The notes under the pieces: model-generated
Seen by the model: the letters and a program-made list of their open reading frames with translations, nothing else
Told to the model about the DNA's origin: nothing
Database searches by the model: none
Source of the DNA: Comamonas fluminis
GTDB lineage: Bacteria > Pseudomonadota > Gammaproteobacteria > Burkholderiales > Burkholderiaceae_C
Assembly: GCF_019186805.1 (NCBI RefSeq)
Contig: NZ_CP066783.1
Coordinates: forward strand, 3,671,501 to 3,735,500
DNA: 64,000 bases
Direction of reading: 5' to 3'
In this document: piece after piece, positions 9,371 through 22,943 of the stretch
Layout: the number at the start of each line of letters is the position of its first letter
How positions within the stretch are numbered: position 1 is the stretch's first letter
Translations under genes and position numbers: made by a program

Positions 9371-9462
9371 CCCCCCTGAGCGGCCCCGCCGCTTGCCCCT
9401 CTCTCGATGCATTGCATCTGGAGAAGGACGGCAGCATCGCCGCAGGGCGGCCTTTGCTTGCT
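9371..9462 (+). repeat. Gene-end C/G-rich dispersed repeat (copy 3)
   Basis: Begins CCCCCCTGAGCGGCCCCGCC and is the closest relative of the block at 1-43, here in plus orientation after the M20 stop. It includes CATTGCATC and GCCGCAGGGCGGC hairpin pieces. Confidence 0.45.
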
Positions 9463-9502
9463 GCCTCTTTGATGAGGCATGCCTGCTTTACTGCTCTGCA
9501 CC

Positions 9503-9526
9503 AAGCCCGGTTTTCCGGGCTTTTTC
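9503..9526 (+). terminator. Rho-independent terminator of the ureide operon
   Basis: AAGCCCGG-TTTT-CCGGGCTT followed by TTT: an 8-bp stem with a 4-base loop and a T-run, 140 bases after the M20 stop. Confidence 0.8.
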
Positions 9527-9661
9527 ATGTCTGCGCTAAGCCGCTTTGTGGCTGCTCTCTGCCCAGGCAACCCTCTCTTCATCATTGAATAGGAGCATCG
9601 ACTCAGGGTAGCCTTGCTTGCGGCCTCCTGTGTAAGAGATACCTGTTTGGCTATTCGCCTC

Positions 9662-9687
9662 AAGCCCGGTTCATCCGGGCTTTTTTC
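9662..9687 (+). terminator. Second, near-duplicate terminator
   Basis: AAGCCCGG-TTCAT-CCGGGCTT with a T-run. The stem is identical to that at 9503, 159 bases downstream. Nearby bases (GCTTGC, CCT, GCC blocks) are also alike, which points to a local duplication. No gene lies between the two. Confidence 0.75.
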
Positions 9688-10320
9688 ATGGGCTTGGGGC
9701 TTGCATGCGGGGGAAGTGTCATGTGCTCACCTGCGCCCCATGCTGGCGCGGGGTAAAGCACCTTTTTGACGCATGGCGAGCATTCGGCACGGTTCTTGCA
9801 AACTTTCCACGGCGTAGCAACCGCAGAACCCTTTGTCAGCCGCCATGCACGCTTTTGCACACCGAAGCACCAATTCAGGGCATTTCTTCTTGTTTCGCAC
9901 CTCTCATCACCCTAATGGGCAGCAGCATCACTCTGGTGCCTGCCAGCTTTCCTTCACTGGATGTTTCAAGACCCAAACCTTGCACGCACATAACCGGCGC
10001 TCATTGCATATCGCGCAAAGTTTGCTCACAAAACAATAGCTTTAATCGCTTTATTCACCTTATTTTCTTAATTGTTTTTCGAGAAAAATAGGTGAAACAA
10101 GCGAGTGCAGCTACATATTTTGTAGCAAACCAAGGTTTTGACATTTTTTCATGCGTAAAACGCATAGTCGTTGACAAGCCATCCTGTTCCGCTCCGTTGA
10201 GCAGGGTTTACCGCTAGATATCGCGCGTTATGGCCTGTATACACTTTTTGTATGGATTGCATGCCTCACCGACATCGCATGCAAACCTGACGCAAAAACA
10301 GAGTGAGGAGACAGTTTTCT
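9688..10320 (+). other. 633-base leader/intergenic region before the permease
   Basis: No convincing gene is seen. Two overlapping frames of 68-128 codons have no family match or good start site. The last 250 bases are A+T-richer and hold a TGTATACA dyad (10236-10243) and a second TGTATGGA. GTGAGGAGACAG lies just before the permease ATG. I could not recognise a riboswitch fold. Confidence 0.5.
10236..10243. promoter_or_regulatory. TGTATACA palindrome before the NCS2 permease
   Basis: Same octamer as at 4638-4645 before gntR. The wider context is CCTGTATACACTTTTTGTATGG, with a half-site copy (TGTAT) 10 bases on. It lies 78 bases upstream of the permease start, a suitable place for a repressor site. 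Confidence 0.5.
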
Positions 10321-11808
10321 ATGACATCCAAAGTGCACCCCGTCGATGAGGTTCTGCCATTTGGCAAGCTCACCGCCCTAGGCTTGCAGCACGTGCTGGT
10401 CATGTATGCGGGCGCTGTGGCCGTTCCGCTGATCGTGGGCCGCGCCCTGAACCTTCCGCCCGAGCAGGTCGCGCACCTGATTTCCGCCGACTTGTTCGTC
10501 TGCGGCCTGGTCACGCTGATTCAGGCGCTGGGCGCCACACAGTGGTTCGGTATCAAACTGCCCGTGATGATGGGCGTGACCTTTGCCAGCGTGGCCCCCA
10601 TGGTGGCCATTGCCCAATCTACAGGCGGTCACGCCGGTGCGGGGCTGATCTTTGGCTCGGTCATTGGAGCGGGGGTGGTATCCATCCTCATTGCTCCGCT
10701 GATCAGCCGCTGCCTGCGCTTTTTCCCACCGGTTGTGACCGGCACCATCATTGCCGTCATCGGCATCAGCCTGATGCGCGTGGGCATTAACTGGATCTTC
10801 GGCAACCCCGTGGGCCCTACCGCTCCTTCCGTGCCTAACCCAGAGCACCTGAAGTGGCTGGCTGAGGCCCAGGCCATGGCTGGCGCGCCAGGCTCTGTGC
10901 TGCCTGCCGTTCCCAAGGGCTTCTCGATTCTGCCCACCGTACCCAACCCCAAGTACGCAGACCTGCAAGGCGCTGCCGTCTCCGGCGTGGTGCTGCTGTC
11001 CATTCTGCTGATCGCACGTTTTGCCAAGGGCTTCATCGCCAATATCTCCGTGCTAATGGGCATTCTGATCGGCGGCGTGATCTCGGTGGCCATGGGTCTG
11101 ATGAACTTTGACAAGGTTGCCAAGGCTGAATGGTTCACGCTGGTGCTGCCTTTCGATATCGCCATGCCCATTTTTGACCCCATCCTCATCCTGACCATGA
11201 GCCTGGTGATGGTGGTGGTGATGATCGAATCCACTGGCATGTTCCTGGCCCTGGGCGACATGACCAACAAGGAAATCTCTCAGGACGAACTGACACGCGG
11301 TCTGCGCACCGACGGTCTGGGCACCCTGATTGGCGGCATTTTCAACACCTTCCCCTACACCAGCTTCTCGCAGAACGTGGGTCTGGTGGCAGTGACTGGC
11401 GTGATGAGCCGCTGGGTTTGCGTGGCTGGTGGAGCCATCCTGATCATCCTGGGCGTGCTGCCCAAGATGGGCGCGCTGATCGAATCCCTGCCCACCGTGG
11501 TGCTGGGCGGCGCGGGTCTGGTGATGTTCGGCATGGTGGCCTCCACCGGCATTCGCATCCTGTCCAACGTCGATTTCAAGAACAACAAGCACAACGCCAT
11601 GATCGTGGCCGTGTCCATCGGTGTAGGAATGATTCCATTGGTTGCACCTAATTTCCGCCAATGGATGCCCCATTCCATCCATCCACTGATTGAATCCGGT
11701 ATCCTGCTGGCTTCGATTACCGCAGTGGCTCTGAACCTTTTCTTCAACGGAGCTGCCAAAGACAACAGCGCAGCAATCAACGCCGCGCGTCAGGCAGACG
11801 CCCACTAA
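10321..11808 (+). CDS. NCS2 nucleobase:cation symporter (xanthine/uracil/urate permease type)
   Basis: This protein of about 495 residues has many hydrophobic helices (12-14 expected) of the NCS2 family, importing purine bases or urate with a cation. Family marks are LQHVLVMYAGAVAVPLIVG near the N-terminus and the signature FSQNVGLVAVTGV (Q-N-x-G-4x-T-G) in the second half. An upstream in-frame GTG exists at 10303, but GTGAGGAG places the ribosome before the ATG at 10321. It follows the ureide operon and shares a TGTATACA site with its regulator, so purine or urate uptake is the likely job. The exact substrate is not resolved. Confidence 0.88.
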   Translation: MTSKVHPVDEVLPFGKLTALGLQHVLVMYAGAVAVPLIVGRALNLPPEQVAHLISADLFVCGLVTLIQALGATQWFGIKLPVMMGVTFASVAPMVAIAQSTGGHAGAGLIFGSVIGAGVVSILIAPLISRCLRFFPPVVTGTIIAVIGISLMRVGINWIFGNPVGPTAPSVPNPEHLKWLAEAQAMAGAPGSVLPAVPKGFSILPTVPNPKYADLQGAAVSGVVLLSILLIARFAKGFIANISVLMGILIGGVISVAMGLMNFDKVAKAEWFTLVLPFDIAMPIFDPILILTMSLVMVVVMIESTGMFLALGDMTNKEISQDELTRGLRTDGLGTLIGGIFNTFPYTSFSQNVGLVAVTGVMSRWVCVAGGAILIILGVLPKMGALIESLPTVVLGGAGLVMFGMVASTGIRILSNVDFKNNKHNAMIVAVSIGVGMIPLVAPNFRQWMPHSIHPLIESGILLASITAVALNLFFNGAAKDNSAAINAARQADAH

Positions 11809-11850
11809 GGCGTAGCCTCCAAAAAGCTGCCGGCTTACCCGCTGGCCTGG

Positions 11851-11884
11851 CCCCCTGCCCGCAGAAAAATGCGTCAGGGGGTTT
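11851..11884 (+). terminator. Terminator-like hairpin after the permease
   Basis: CCCCCTG (11851-11857) pairs with CAGGGGG (11875-11881), then TTTGTT. The loop is 17 bases and can pair further inside (GCA/TGC). Confidence 0.55.
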
Positions 11885-11976
11885 GTTGTCGGTGCAGTTC
11901 AGGCAAAACACACCTGACCCAAAAATCTTCTCGCCATCCGGTAAGCTCAGAGAAGCAACTTGTTGATTAATTTCGT

Positions 11977-14274
<2,298 letters not shown>

Positions 14275-14314
14275 GCCAGCCTGCACTACCTCCCAGGTCT
14301 CCGACCTGATACAG

Positions 14315-14340
14315 AAAACGCCCTTCGGGGCGTTTTTTTA
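14315..14340 (+). terminator. Rho-independent terminator of maeB
   Basis: ACGCCC-TTCG-GGGCGT with a UUCG tetraloop and seven Ts, 41 bases after the maeB stop. Confidence 0.9.
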
Positions 14341-14731
14341 TTCCCGACTTTCTTACTCAAAAAGGCAAATAACACTTGCTTTTTATGATCCTCAAAAATA
14401 TCAACAAACCTCTTTATCCATAAGGACTCGTTGCTATCAAATTTGATTTATTAAAAAGTACTTAATAGTCCCGCAAAGAAATTGACAAAAAAAACCTCAA
14501 AAAAGCAACACCAAAACAACATGGATTGAAACTTATTGTCATCAAAACACACAGGAGCACACAAAAAGCCCTTGCCATCTAGAATTCAGGTACAAAAATC
14601 AATCACAAAACAATTCCAAAAACAATAGGAATTTTTCGATTTTTGTAAGTGCACGCTTAGGATGAGAGCCTCACATTTAGTAGGAAAACTCTTACCGCGG
14701 CAGCAAAGAACATAGATTTCAAGGGGTCCCC
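14341..14731 (+). promoter_or_regulatory. A+T-rich 390-base leader upstream of the giant adhesin
   Basis: No gene is present. Base composition drops sharply to A+T-rich with many A-runs, unlike the flanks. A possible -35 (TTGACA near 14481) is visible but no strong -10 follows at proper spacing. AAGGGG lies a few bases before the adhesin ATG. Such a long leader suits a strongly regulated surface protein; the regulator is unknown. Confidence 0.4.
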
Positions 14732-17700
14732 ATGGCACAGTCAAAAAAACGCACTCGTTCAACCAGCCGCCTTCTGGCATTGGAACCACGTTTGCTGTTT
14801 GATGGAGCCGCCATGGTGGCCGCGCAGGATGTGGCTTACCAGAACGATGCCCACACTCAGGATGGAGACAAGCAGGGCCACGCATCAGACTCCCAAAGTG
14901 AACGCAGCGTCGATGCACAGAAGTCGCTCGACTTCGATGGCAGCTTTGCCAGCGTCAACCCTGTCAACGTCGTCGTCATCGACAGCCGTGTTCCAGATCT
15001 GGATTCCCTGGTTGCAGACCTTGAAGCTGGTGGTGCACAAGTCCATGTCGTTCAAGCCAACGAATCTGGCCTGACAGCCATCAGCAATGCTCTGGCCCTG
15101 GCCCAGAATGCTGACAGCCTGCACATCATCAGCCACGGCAACAGCGGCAGCATTACTCTGGGTAGTGACACCATCAACAGCGCAACTCTGCAAGCACAGA
15201 GCGCGCAAGTTCAGGACTGGGCCTACTACCTGACTCAGGATGCTGACATCCTGCTCTATGGCTGCGACGTGGCAGCAGGCGAGCAGGGTCAGGCTTTCAT
15301 TCAAGAGCTGGCTTACCTGAGCAGCGCAGATATTGCAGCCTCCACAGATGCAACAGGCGCCGCAGCTCTTGGCGGCAACTGGGCATTGGAGCGTCAGACT
15401 GGTGATATTGAAAGCAAGCTGGCCCTTAGTGCCGCAGCCATGGAGCAATACTCCGAACTGCTCCCCAACTCCCTGCCCAAAACCACCACTAACGGCCCTA
15501 GTGAAATTTTGCTGGGAAGCGACTTCAGCTTCAATGTCAGCTTCAGCAATAAAGGTAGCGCAACAGGTTACGGCCCCTATATCGATGTCATTCTTCCGTC
15601 CACCGGCTCTGACGGAAACGATGGCATCACATATGACAAAAGCAAAGGTGTGACCTATCTGGGTCAGCAGCTTGAAGTTACCGAAATAAAGTTTGACTCC
15701 AACGGCAAAGCCACGCACCCCTACGCTGTGGGCACCAATGGAGCCAAGCTCATCCTTACCGGCAAGCCAGGCGACACCCTGCTGGTGATTGAGTTGCCAT
15801 TTGGCAGCTATAGCAAAGATCAGCCTGTTGCCGACATTGTTGTCAATGCCAAGCTCTCCGACCTTGCGGATACTGACAAACCTCTGAGCATCTCGGTTCA
15901 GAGTGGTTTTATGTATGGTGACACTGCTGTGGCAAGCGACTATGCAAGTGACCCCAGCATTCGCGGCAATACCGAAACCATTAGCATCAAGAGCACCGAA
16001 GTTCAGTACAGCTATGGCTTTAGCGGTGCAGAAAATGAAACTGCCAGTGGCCCCAGCTTTCCCAAGGAAGTGACTGTCAGCATCACTCCCGCTCCCGGCC
16101 AAACCCTGACCGACCACATCACCACCATCGACCTGCCAGATGGCGTTGTCATTACCGAAATCAGTGGTGGCAGCATTGTGGCTGGTAACGATTTGGTCAA
16201 TGGTTCAGTCACCTCTGGCAACAAGATTCAGGTCAAAATTGACTCACTGTCTGGCACACAAGACATCAAGATTCAATACTATGTCGCAGAAACATACGCA
16301 GATGGTTCTGCAATCATTGACCCTGCAACAGGTGCGACCGTCACCAAAAATTTCGACATCAGCAGCGCCTGGACTTGGGTCCCCAAAGATATTCGTGACA
16401 AAACCATTAATGGCAGCATTAATCCAGCAGGGGCAGAGGTCAGCCATAAAGTGCACTCCATGGCTGTTCAAAAGGACGTCACTGGAGACCCTAGACCTGG
16501 TCAGGATCTGACGCACACCATCGATTTTCAGATCTCTGATTTCTTCGACTTTAAAAATCTCGTCATTACCGACACCATCGACGACGGACTGACCCCTAAA
16601 GGCAGCGCCATGCTGGAGGTAAAGCTGCCAGATGGTCGCACCATTACAATTGACCTCAGCCAATACACTGGCAGCAAAACAATTTCCGGCAACGACAATA
16701 CCGAGTTAAGCTTTGATATTTCATCGGCTCTTCAATCCATGAAGGCAGATTATCCAGAGCTTGCTGATGGAAAATTACCAGGTGGATCCACCGGAAAAAT
16801 TGTTTATAAAACAAGTATTAATAATACTTTCAAGTCCCCAGCAGACGGGGGGGACCCTCAAATCAACCATGGCGACACTCTAGGAAGCTCTGTCAATATC
16901 AGCGGCTCGATTGTCAAAAGCGATGGAAGCACTGATCTCCCAGTCATCACAGATACCACCCAAACTTCCACGACAGTGACAGGTGGTGCGCTTAATCTGG
17001 ATATCAGCAAAGTCAATGGAGGCAATCCTGTCAGCAGTGTCAAGCCTGGTGACAGTGTGACATATCAACTCGATTACACACTCAACACCGGAGATTTTGA
17101 AAAACTCAATCTTGATATTTATCTGCCACAGCCTGCATTCAAGGTCAATGACTGGAATGATGATGGCACAATAGATAACCTTAGCAAAGGTGATGGAAGT
17201 ATTGCAGGTCAATGGTCCTGGAAAATAGTCGATAGCCTTGGCAATATTGTAGAAAGCTCTACAAGCAATACAGGAAGAGGAAGTCTGACAAATGACGCAA
17301 CCAATAACAAACTCAGTTTCGACTTTGGTGACCGCACTGATAATTTTAATGACACACTGAAACTGGTTGTTGAGTTTACGGTCAAGGTTGCTGACGATGT
17401 TATGGCAGACAAGCTGCAACTGACAGCGATGGCCAAGGGAGGGGAAAGAAACACCCCACAAATCGAGGCCACACACACAGCCATTAACAAACTGGTCATT
17501 GCTGAGCCTGTACTGGAAGTCATACACGGCATTGTCTCCAAGGATGGAGATGGTTCAATTTCTGGAACCACTGGAATTTGGGGTGCACCAGGAAGCCCAG
17601 GTCAGCCATTTACTGGAGAAATCACAGATATTTCCGGAATTAATGGAGATATTAATAATATTGATGCCGGGGATTCAGTGCGCTTTGCACTGGGTATCAA

Positions 17701-20700
17701 GAATTCTGGTGGCTCTACTGCCTATGATGTCACCACAACGAAAATCACTCCTCCTTCGGGTTTTGAATTCACAGGGACTGACCTGGAGAGTTCCAACCTC
17801 AAAGTATTCCTAGGCAATGAGACAGAACTTATCAAAGGCACTGACTATAAAATAGTCGATGGTGCTATTGAGCTCATGGACAGTGACAAGGGCAAGCTGG
17901 CACAGGGCCGCAACATGGAAGGCACTGCTGTAACTGATGGCAGCAATATTCTGCTAATTACCTATGATGCCAAAGCGACAGCGGCTATTATTTCAGGAGC
18001 ATTAGCTACTTCCGAGGTGGGCGTCAGCAAGTATGCCAGTGTTGACAATGGCACAGATTTTCTTGCGAAAGATCTGACAGACACAGCCACTGCGACAGTG
18101 CGAGCACCAGAAATACATGCGTATTTCAAGGATGGAAGTATTTCGGAGGATGACTCCTCAGCCACCCACACCACAGGGGCTAATTTGGTCATTGGCGAAA
18201 GCATGGTGTATGACATAGTCATTACTCTGCCGGAAGGAACTACCAAAGATTTTAATATCAAGAATTTTATTCCCTCAGGAATGAAACTTGATACAAATTT
18301 CAACGGAACAGGCTACGAGCTAATCACCGCCCCAGGTGGAAAACTGAGTAATGCATTTTCTGGTAGTGTCAACATTGTTTCAGGCAATGCCACCAACATT
18401 AGCTTTGGGGATGTAACTGTTACTGCTGACAATGATAAAAGCAATAATAGCTTTGTGGTGCGCGTCAAATTGATTGCAGACAATGTCAGCGCCAATCAAC
18501 AAGGGAAAACTATTGATTTTACGCCATCAATGACGTATGACAAGGCCGGTGCAGACAACAATACTCCAATTTCAAGCCCGGAAAAACCACGCATCACCAT
18601 TGTAGAGCCACAGCTCAGCATCACCCAGAGTGTTGACAAAGAAAATGTCGATGCAGGTGATAAAGTTGATTACACCATTACAATCACAAACAATTCTGTA
18701 GTTAATGCTTTCGACTTGCAATTTAGCGATCAATTTGCTTCCGTCTTGGATATCCTAGGGTTTACAGCAACAAATGATGGCAACGATATCTCTAAATCAT
18801 TGGAATGGGTAGGCAACAAGTTACAAATCAAGGATGGTGAGAATATCGATCTTGCAGCAGGCAAGTCTATTACCATCACAGTCAATGCCACAGCCAATAG
18901 CACTGTAGCTAGCGTTCCCAGCTTCAACAGCGATGCTGTTGTGAAATGGAGCAGTCTTGACAGCAGCAGCAACTCTGCTGTTAATCGCGATGGAAACGAG
19001 CGAACCGGTGACGATGGCATCTGGAATGAAGATGGCAAGCTAAACGACTATAGCGCCAAAGACAGCGCGCAGGTCAAGGTCTGGGCCTTCAATGAAATTT
19101 CCAGTATTGGTGGACTGACAGACACAGCAGATCGCGTTTTAACTATTGGTGAAATTGAGCGCTTTCGCATGGTGATTGGCTTGGCAGAAGGCAAGGTCGA
19201 TGATTTCAAAGTCACTGTCAACTTGCCAGATGGTTATGAATATCTAGGTTCAGCTACCATTGCCTTTGTTTCTGTCGACGGCACCAAGATCACTTCATCC
19301 GTAAATTTCCCAATTGGAACAGGCAAGTCATTTATCCAAAGCCTGATTGATGCCATCAATTCCGGAAATTACAATAGTGCAGATAAACCCACTACCGAGA
19401 TTCACGCAACAGTAGGACCAGATGGCAAGCCCGTATTTAGTCTTGGCACAATAACCAATAGCAATAATGATTCTCAAACCGAATATGTGGTGATTGAGTT
19501 CAATGCGGTTGTCAAGAATATTAAGGCCAATCAGGCTGGTACTAAGCTTGAAACCTCATTCACCACCGCCACGGGCACCACTGAACTAGGCGCATCAGGC
19601 AAATTGACATCCACGATTGCCGAGGCCGATGTTGGCAATGTCACGAAAACCGTCGTTGACGTTTCTTACCCCGTAGCGGGCAATAACGCCACAATCACGG
19701 TGGAAGACTCGTTCACCGTCAACAATGCTGCAGGTGTTCAGGATGACCTGGCGGCATTCAATGCCGTGCTGACTGACCAATGGCCGCAGGGCAGCAACTA
19801 TGTGTTTTCCAGTCTGACGGTCGGCGGCAAGACGTACACCCTGGCAGAAGCACAAGCAGCGGGCTACACAGTCACGACCGATGAATCTGGAATCAAGGTT
19901 GAGTTCGGGGACAACAAGATTGACCCTGGCACCAAGGTCACTTTGAAATACACCGCTGAAGTGCCCAAGGATGGCGCTCAAACAGTGTCGACAGATAGCA
20001 CTCCAGCCAAGCTGACCTGGAGCAGTGTTCCCGGTACCCAGCATTCATTTGCGGGCTCAACCGCTGGCGCGGCTGGCACAGCGACAGGCGAGCGCACTGG
20101 AGCAGATGCCGCCGCAGGTGCAAGCGGCGTTAACGACTACTACAAGAAAGATGAGGCAGGCTATAGCCTGATTACGGGGACGCTGTGGGATGACACCAAG
20201 TCTCCGAACAATGAATGGGATGATGGGGAGGCCAAACTTGCAGGAGTGACGGTCACTCTGACGCTGGCTGGCAAAGACGGGCAGACGGGAACTGCCGACG
20301 ACATCAAGCTGACCACCGTGACAAATGAAAAGGGCGAGTACAGCTTTGGTGCTTTGCCTGCAGGCAAATACATCATCACCGTTGGCAATGTCAGCAAAGA
20401 AGTATCACCGGGCGACACGGATGACCTGTCTGTTCGCTGGGATGCCGATAGCGGAAGTGCATTGGGCACCATCACAGGAAGTCTGGCCGAAGGAACCTCA
20501 AACGCCAGTAGAAACTTTGCCTACGTCCAGAAAAATGACGCGCCCGTCAATCAGGTTCCCACTGGCCCATTGAGCGTGGACGAAGATACGCTGCTGTCGA
20601 TCCCCGGCATTTCAATCAGCGACCCCGATGGCGATGCAGGTGATGGCAAACTGACGGTCACATTGACGGTTGAGCACGGTCAACTGTCTTTTGGGGCCGG

Positions 20701-22039
20701 TTTCCCTTCAGAACTGGGTACAGCACCCGCACCCGGCAAGAGCATCACACTGACAGGCAGTCAGACTGACTTGAACAAGGCGTTGGCATTGCTCCAGTAC
20801 CTGGGAGACCTCAACTGGAATGGCGCGGATACGCTGACGATCAACACCAATGACCGAGGTCAGGGTGGTGATGCCAATGGCAACGGCACCCCTCGTGAAC
20901 CCGGAGATGCACTAACAGATACGGATTCTGTTCAGATCCTTGTGAAGCCTGTCAATGACGCGCCTGTTGCTAACCCAGACACGCACACCATCGACGAAAA
21001 CACAGCCGGCGTTGAAGGTGGCCTGATAACGCAACCGCAAGGAAGTGATAAGGGCCATACTGGAAAAGACACGGATGTGGATATCGGTGATACCTTGACT
21101 GTGCATGAAGTCAAGTTCGGGAACAACATCGGCAACAAGGACCAGACAACGGGGGTCATTACTGTTGCCGGCAAATATGGCACTTTGACCGTCAACCCTG
21201 ATGGCAGTTACACCTATGAGCTGCGCACCAATGACCCCGAGGTCAATGCTCTGGTAGAGGGTGGAACGCCTTTGACTGAGGTCTTTGATTACACGGTCAA
21301 AGACTCGGCTGGAAGCCCTGCTTCTTCAACACTCACGATCTCCATCACTGGCAAGGATGATGGTGGGTCCAGCATTACCCCGGTGGATGGCAATGGTGCA
21401 GTGGCAGGTCACGCTACCGTCAAGGAAAGCGGCTTGGTGAGTGGCTCTGGTGTCATTGGCGCAGACAACAAAACCAGCGGCAGCATCAACTTCACTGCGG
21501 GTAATGGCCTGGTCAGCATGACCTTTGGCTCAGGCGTCTATGAAACCACAGTGACCTTAGATCAGCTTAAGAATGCCAGTAGCAGCAACCCTATCACTAT
21601 CACCTTGGCTGATGGTGTCTTGACCATCACGGGCTTTACACCTGACGCCGCTGGCGGCTACAGCGTGCCCGTTCAAGGCAGCATTCAGTATGAGTTTGTG
21701 CTGAATAAAACACAGACTCATACCTCCGCTGGCAGTGACTCCAGCACTATCGATATTGGTCTAAAAATTGCCGATACCGGAGGCAAGAGCAATACAGGCA
21801 CTTTGACGATTGCTGTCATTGACGATGTGCCTGTGGCCAAGGATGACACCGCCACCGTGGGCAATATGCCCAATACCGACGGTAAGACCACAGCCTCCGG
21901 CAATGTGCTGGGCGGCCAAGGCGTTGTTGCACAAATGCCGGTCGCAGCTGAGGTAGGCTCGGGAGATGAGAGAGACGAGCTGGAAGTACCGCACAACGAA
22001 CTGGAAGGCTTACAACGCAGCGTTGAAGGCGCGAGGTGA
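14732..22039 (+). pseudogene. Giant LEPR-XLL/DUF4347 repeat adhesin, 5' part (disrupted by IS)
   Basis: As it stands this frame encodes 2,435 residues, the last 40 from the inserted IS. Residues 1-30 carry a basic stretch and LEPRLLFDGA (17-26), the LEPR-XLL motif of giant surface proteins, with no ordinary signal peptide. Residues 75-245 are DUF4347, with HIISHG (His135) and YGC (Cys178). Residues 250-1800 are DUF11-like beta repeats (PGDSVTYQLDYTLN, DAGDKVDYTITITNNS). About 1810-1890 is an SdrD B-like domain (GTLWDDTKSPNNEWDDGEAK), followed by cadherin-like and VCBS-type repeats. The native frame stops at 21919 in the codons GGC GGC CAA and resumes at 22953. The truncated product would lack the repeat tract and C-terminal domain. 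Confidence 0.9.
21911..21919 (+). repeat. 9-bp target duplication, left copy (GGCGGCCAA)
   Basis: GGCGGCCAA abuts the left end of the IS903-like element and recurs at 22944-22952 on its right. In the uninterrupted 840-bp repeats this sequence occurs once, directly followed by GGCACCGTC. Confidence 0.95.
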
Positions 22040-22943
22040 GCTGACCATTTGGCTCGATAGGGATATGCAGTGGCTAGCTCGGCCCACGGGCAAGCGTGGT
22101 CGTTGCCAGAAGTTCTCAGATGCGGCCATCCAGTTTTGCCTGACCATCAAGTGCTTGTTTGGCCAGCCCTTGCGCCAGACACTGGGCCTGGTTGAGTCGC
22201 TATTGGGTATGGCAGGCCTGCATTGGCCAGTGCCCGACTACAGCACGGTGTGTCGCAGGCAAAAGAGCTTGGATGTGCAGGTGCGCTACCGTGCAAGTGA
22301 CAAAGGCTTGCACATGCTGGCCGACTCCACGGGCATCAAGTTCTTGGGCGAAGGTGAGTGGAAAACCAAAAAGCACGGTGCCGAGAGCCGCCGCCAGTGG
22401 CGCAAGGTGCATCTGGGTATTGATGCCCAGACACTGCAGATTCGGGCCATCGCAGTAACAACCAATGAAGTGGGCGACTCGCCCATGGCAGCAGACCTGC
22501 TAGGTCAAATTCCAAGCAATGAAGAGATAGCTAGCTTTACCGGTGATGGGGCGTACGACACGCAGGATGTACATAAGGCGTGCTACCTGCGGGGAGCCAT
22601 TCCAATCATCCCGCCGCGCAAAGGAGCGAAGCTGCGCAAAGGGCTGGCATTTGCTCACCGCAATGAAGCGGTCAAGGCGTGTAGGCAGTTGGGGCGGGCT
22701 ATCTGGAAACGCTGGAGCGGCTACCACCGAAGGTCACTGGTGGAGACCAAGATGAATTGCTTCAAGCGACTCGGCGAGAAGGTCATGGCCAGGACGTTTG
22801 AGCGCCAGGTGACCGAGCTGCACATCCGAGCTTCAATCCTCAATCAATTTACCGCTCTGGGCACGCCCCAGACAGTCGCTGCTGCGTAAATCTATTTGGG
22901 ATTGGGGATGCCTTGGCCTATGGCCGATTTATGCAACAAAGCC
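21920..22943 (+). mobile_element. IS5-family, IS903-group insertion sequence (1,024 bp)
   Basis: Ends are imperfect inverted repeats: left GGCGTTGTTGCACAAAT, right (reverse complement) GGCTTTGTTGCATAAAT. Flanks are a perfect 9-bp duplication GGCGGCCAA, the length IS903-group elements make, and the end sequence resembles IS903 ends. One transposase gene fills it, in the same direction as the adhesin it splits. Both transposase and ends look intact, so it may still be active. Confidence 0.95.
21966..22889 (+). CDS. IS903-like IS5-family transposase (DDE)
   Basis: This 307-residue transposase, the same length as that of IS903, cuts and joins the element ends. Its N-terminus TNWKAYNAALKARGELTIWL is typical. 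Candidate DDE residues sit in LADSTGIKFLG (Asp), FTGDGAYDTQDV (Asp) and SLVETKMNCFKRLGEKV (Glu). The ATG follows GGCTCGGGAG. No frameshift or stop is seen. It lies in another frame than the adhesin. Confidence 0.94.
   Translation: MRETSWKYRTTNWKAYNAALKARGELTIWLDRDMQWLARPTGKRGRCQKFSDAAIQFCLTIKCLFGQPLRQTLGLVESLLGMAGLHWPVPDYSTVCRRQKSLDVQVRYRASDKGLHMLADSTGIKFLGEGEWKTKKHGAESRRQWRKVHLGIDAQTLQIRAIAVTTNEVGDSPMAADLLGQIPSNEEIASFTGDGAYDTQDVHKACYLRGAIPIIPPRKGAKLRKGLAFAHRNEAVKACRQLGRAIWKRWSGYHRRSLVETKMNCFKRLGEKVMARTFERQVTELHIRASILNQFTALGTPQTVAAA

Noticed and set aside
9688..10320. Xanthine/purine riboswitch before the permease
   Set aside because: No recognisable conserved core or pairing pattern could be confirmed by eye; a palindromic operator is better supported.
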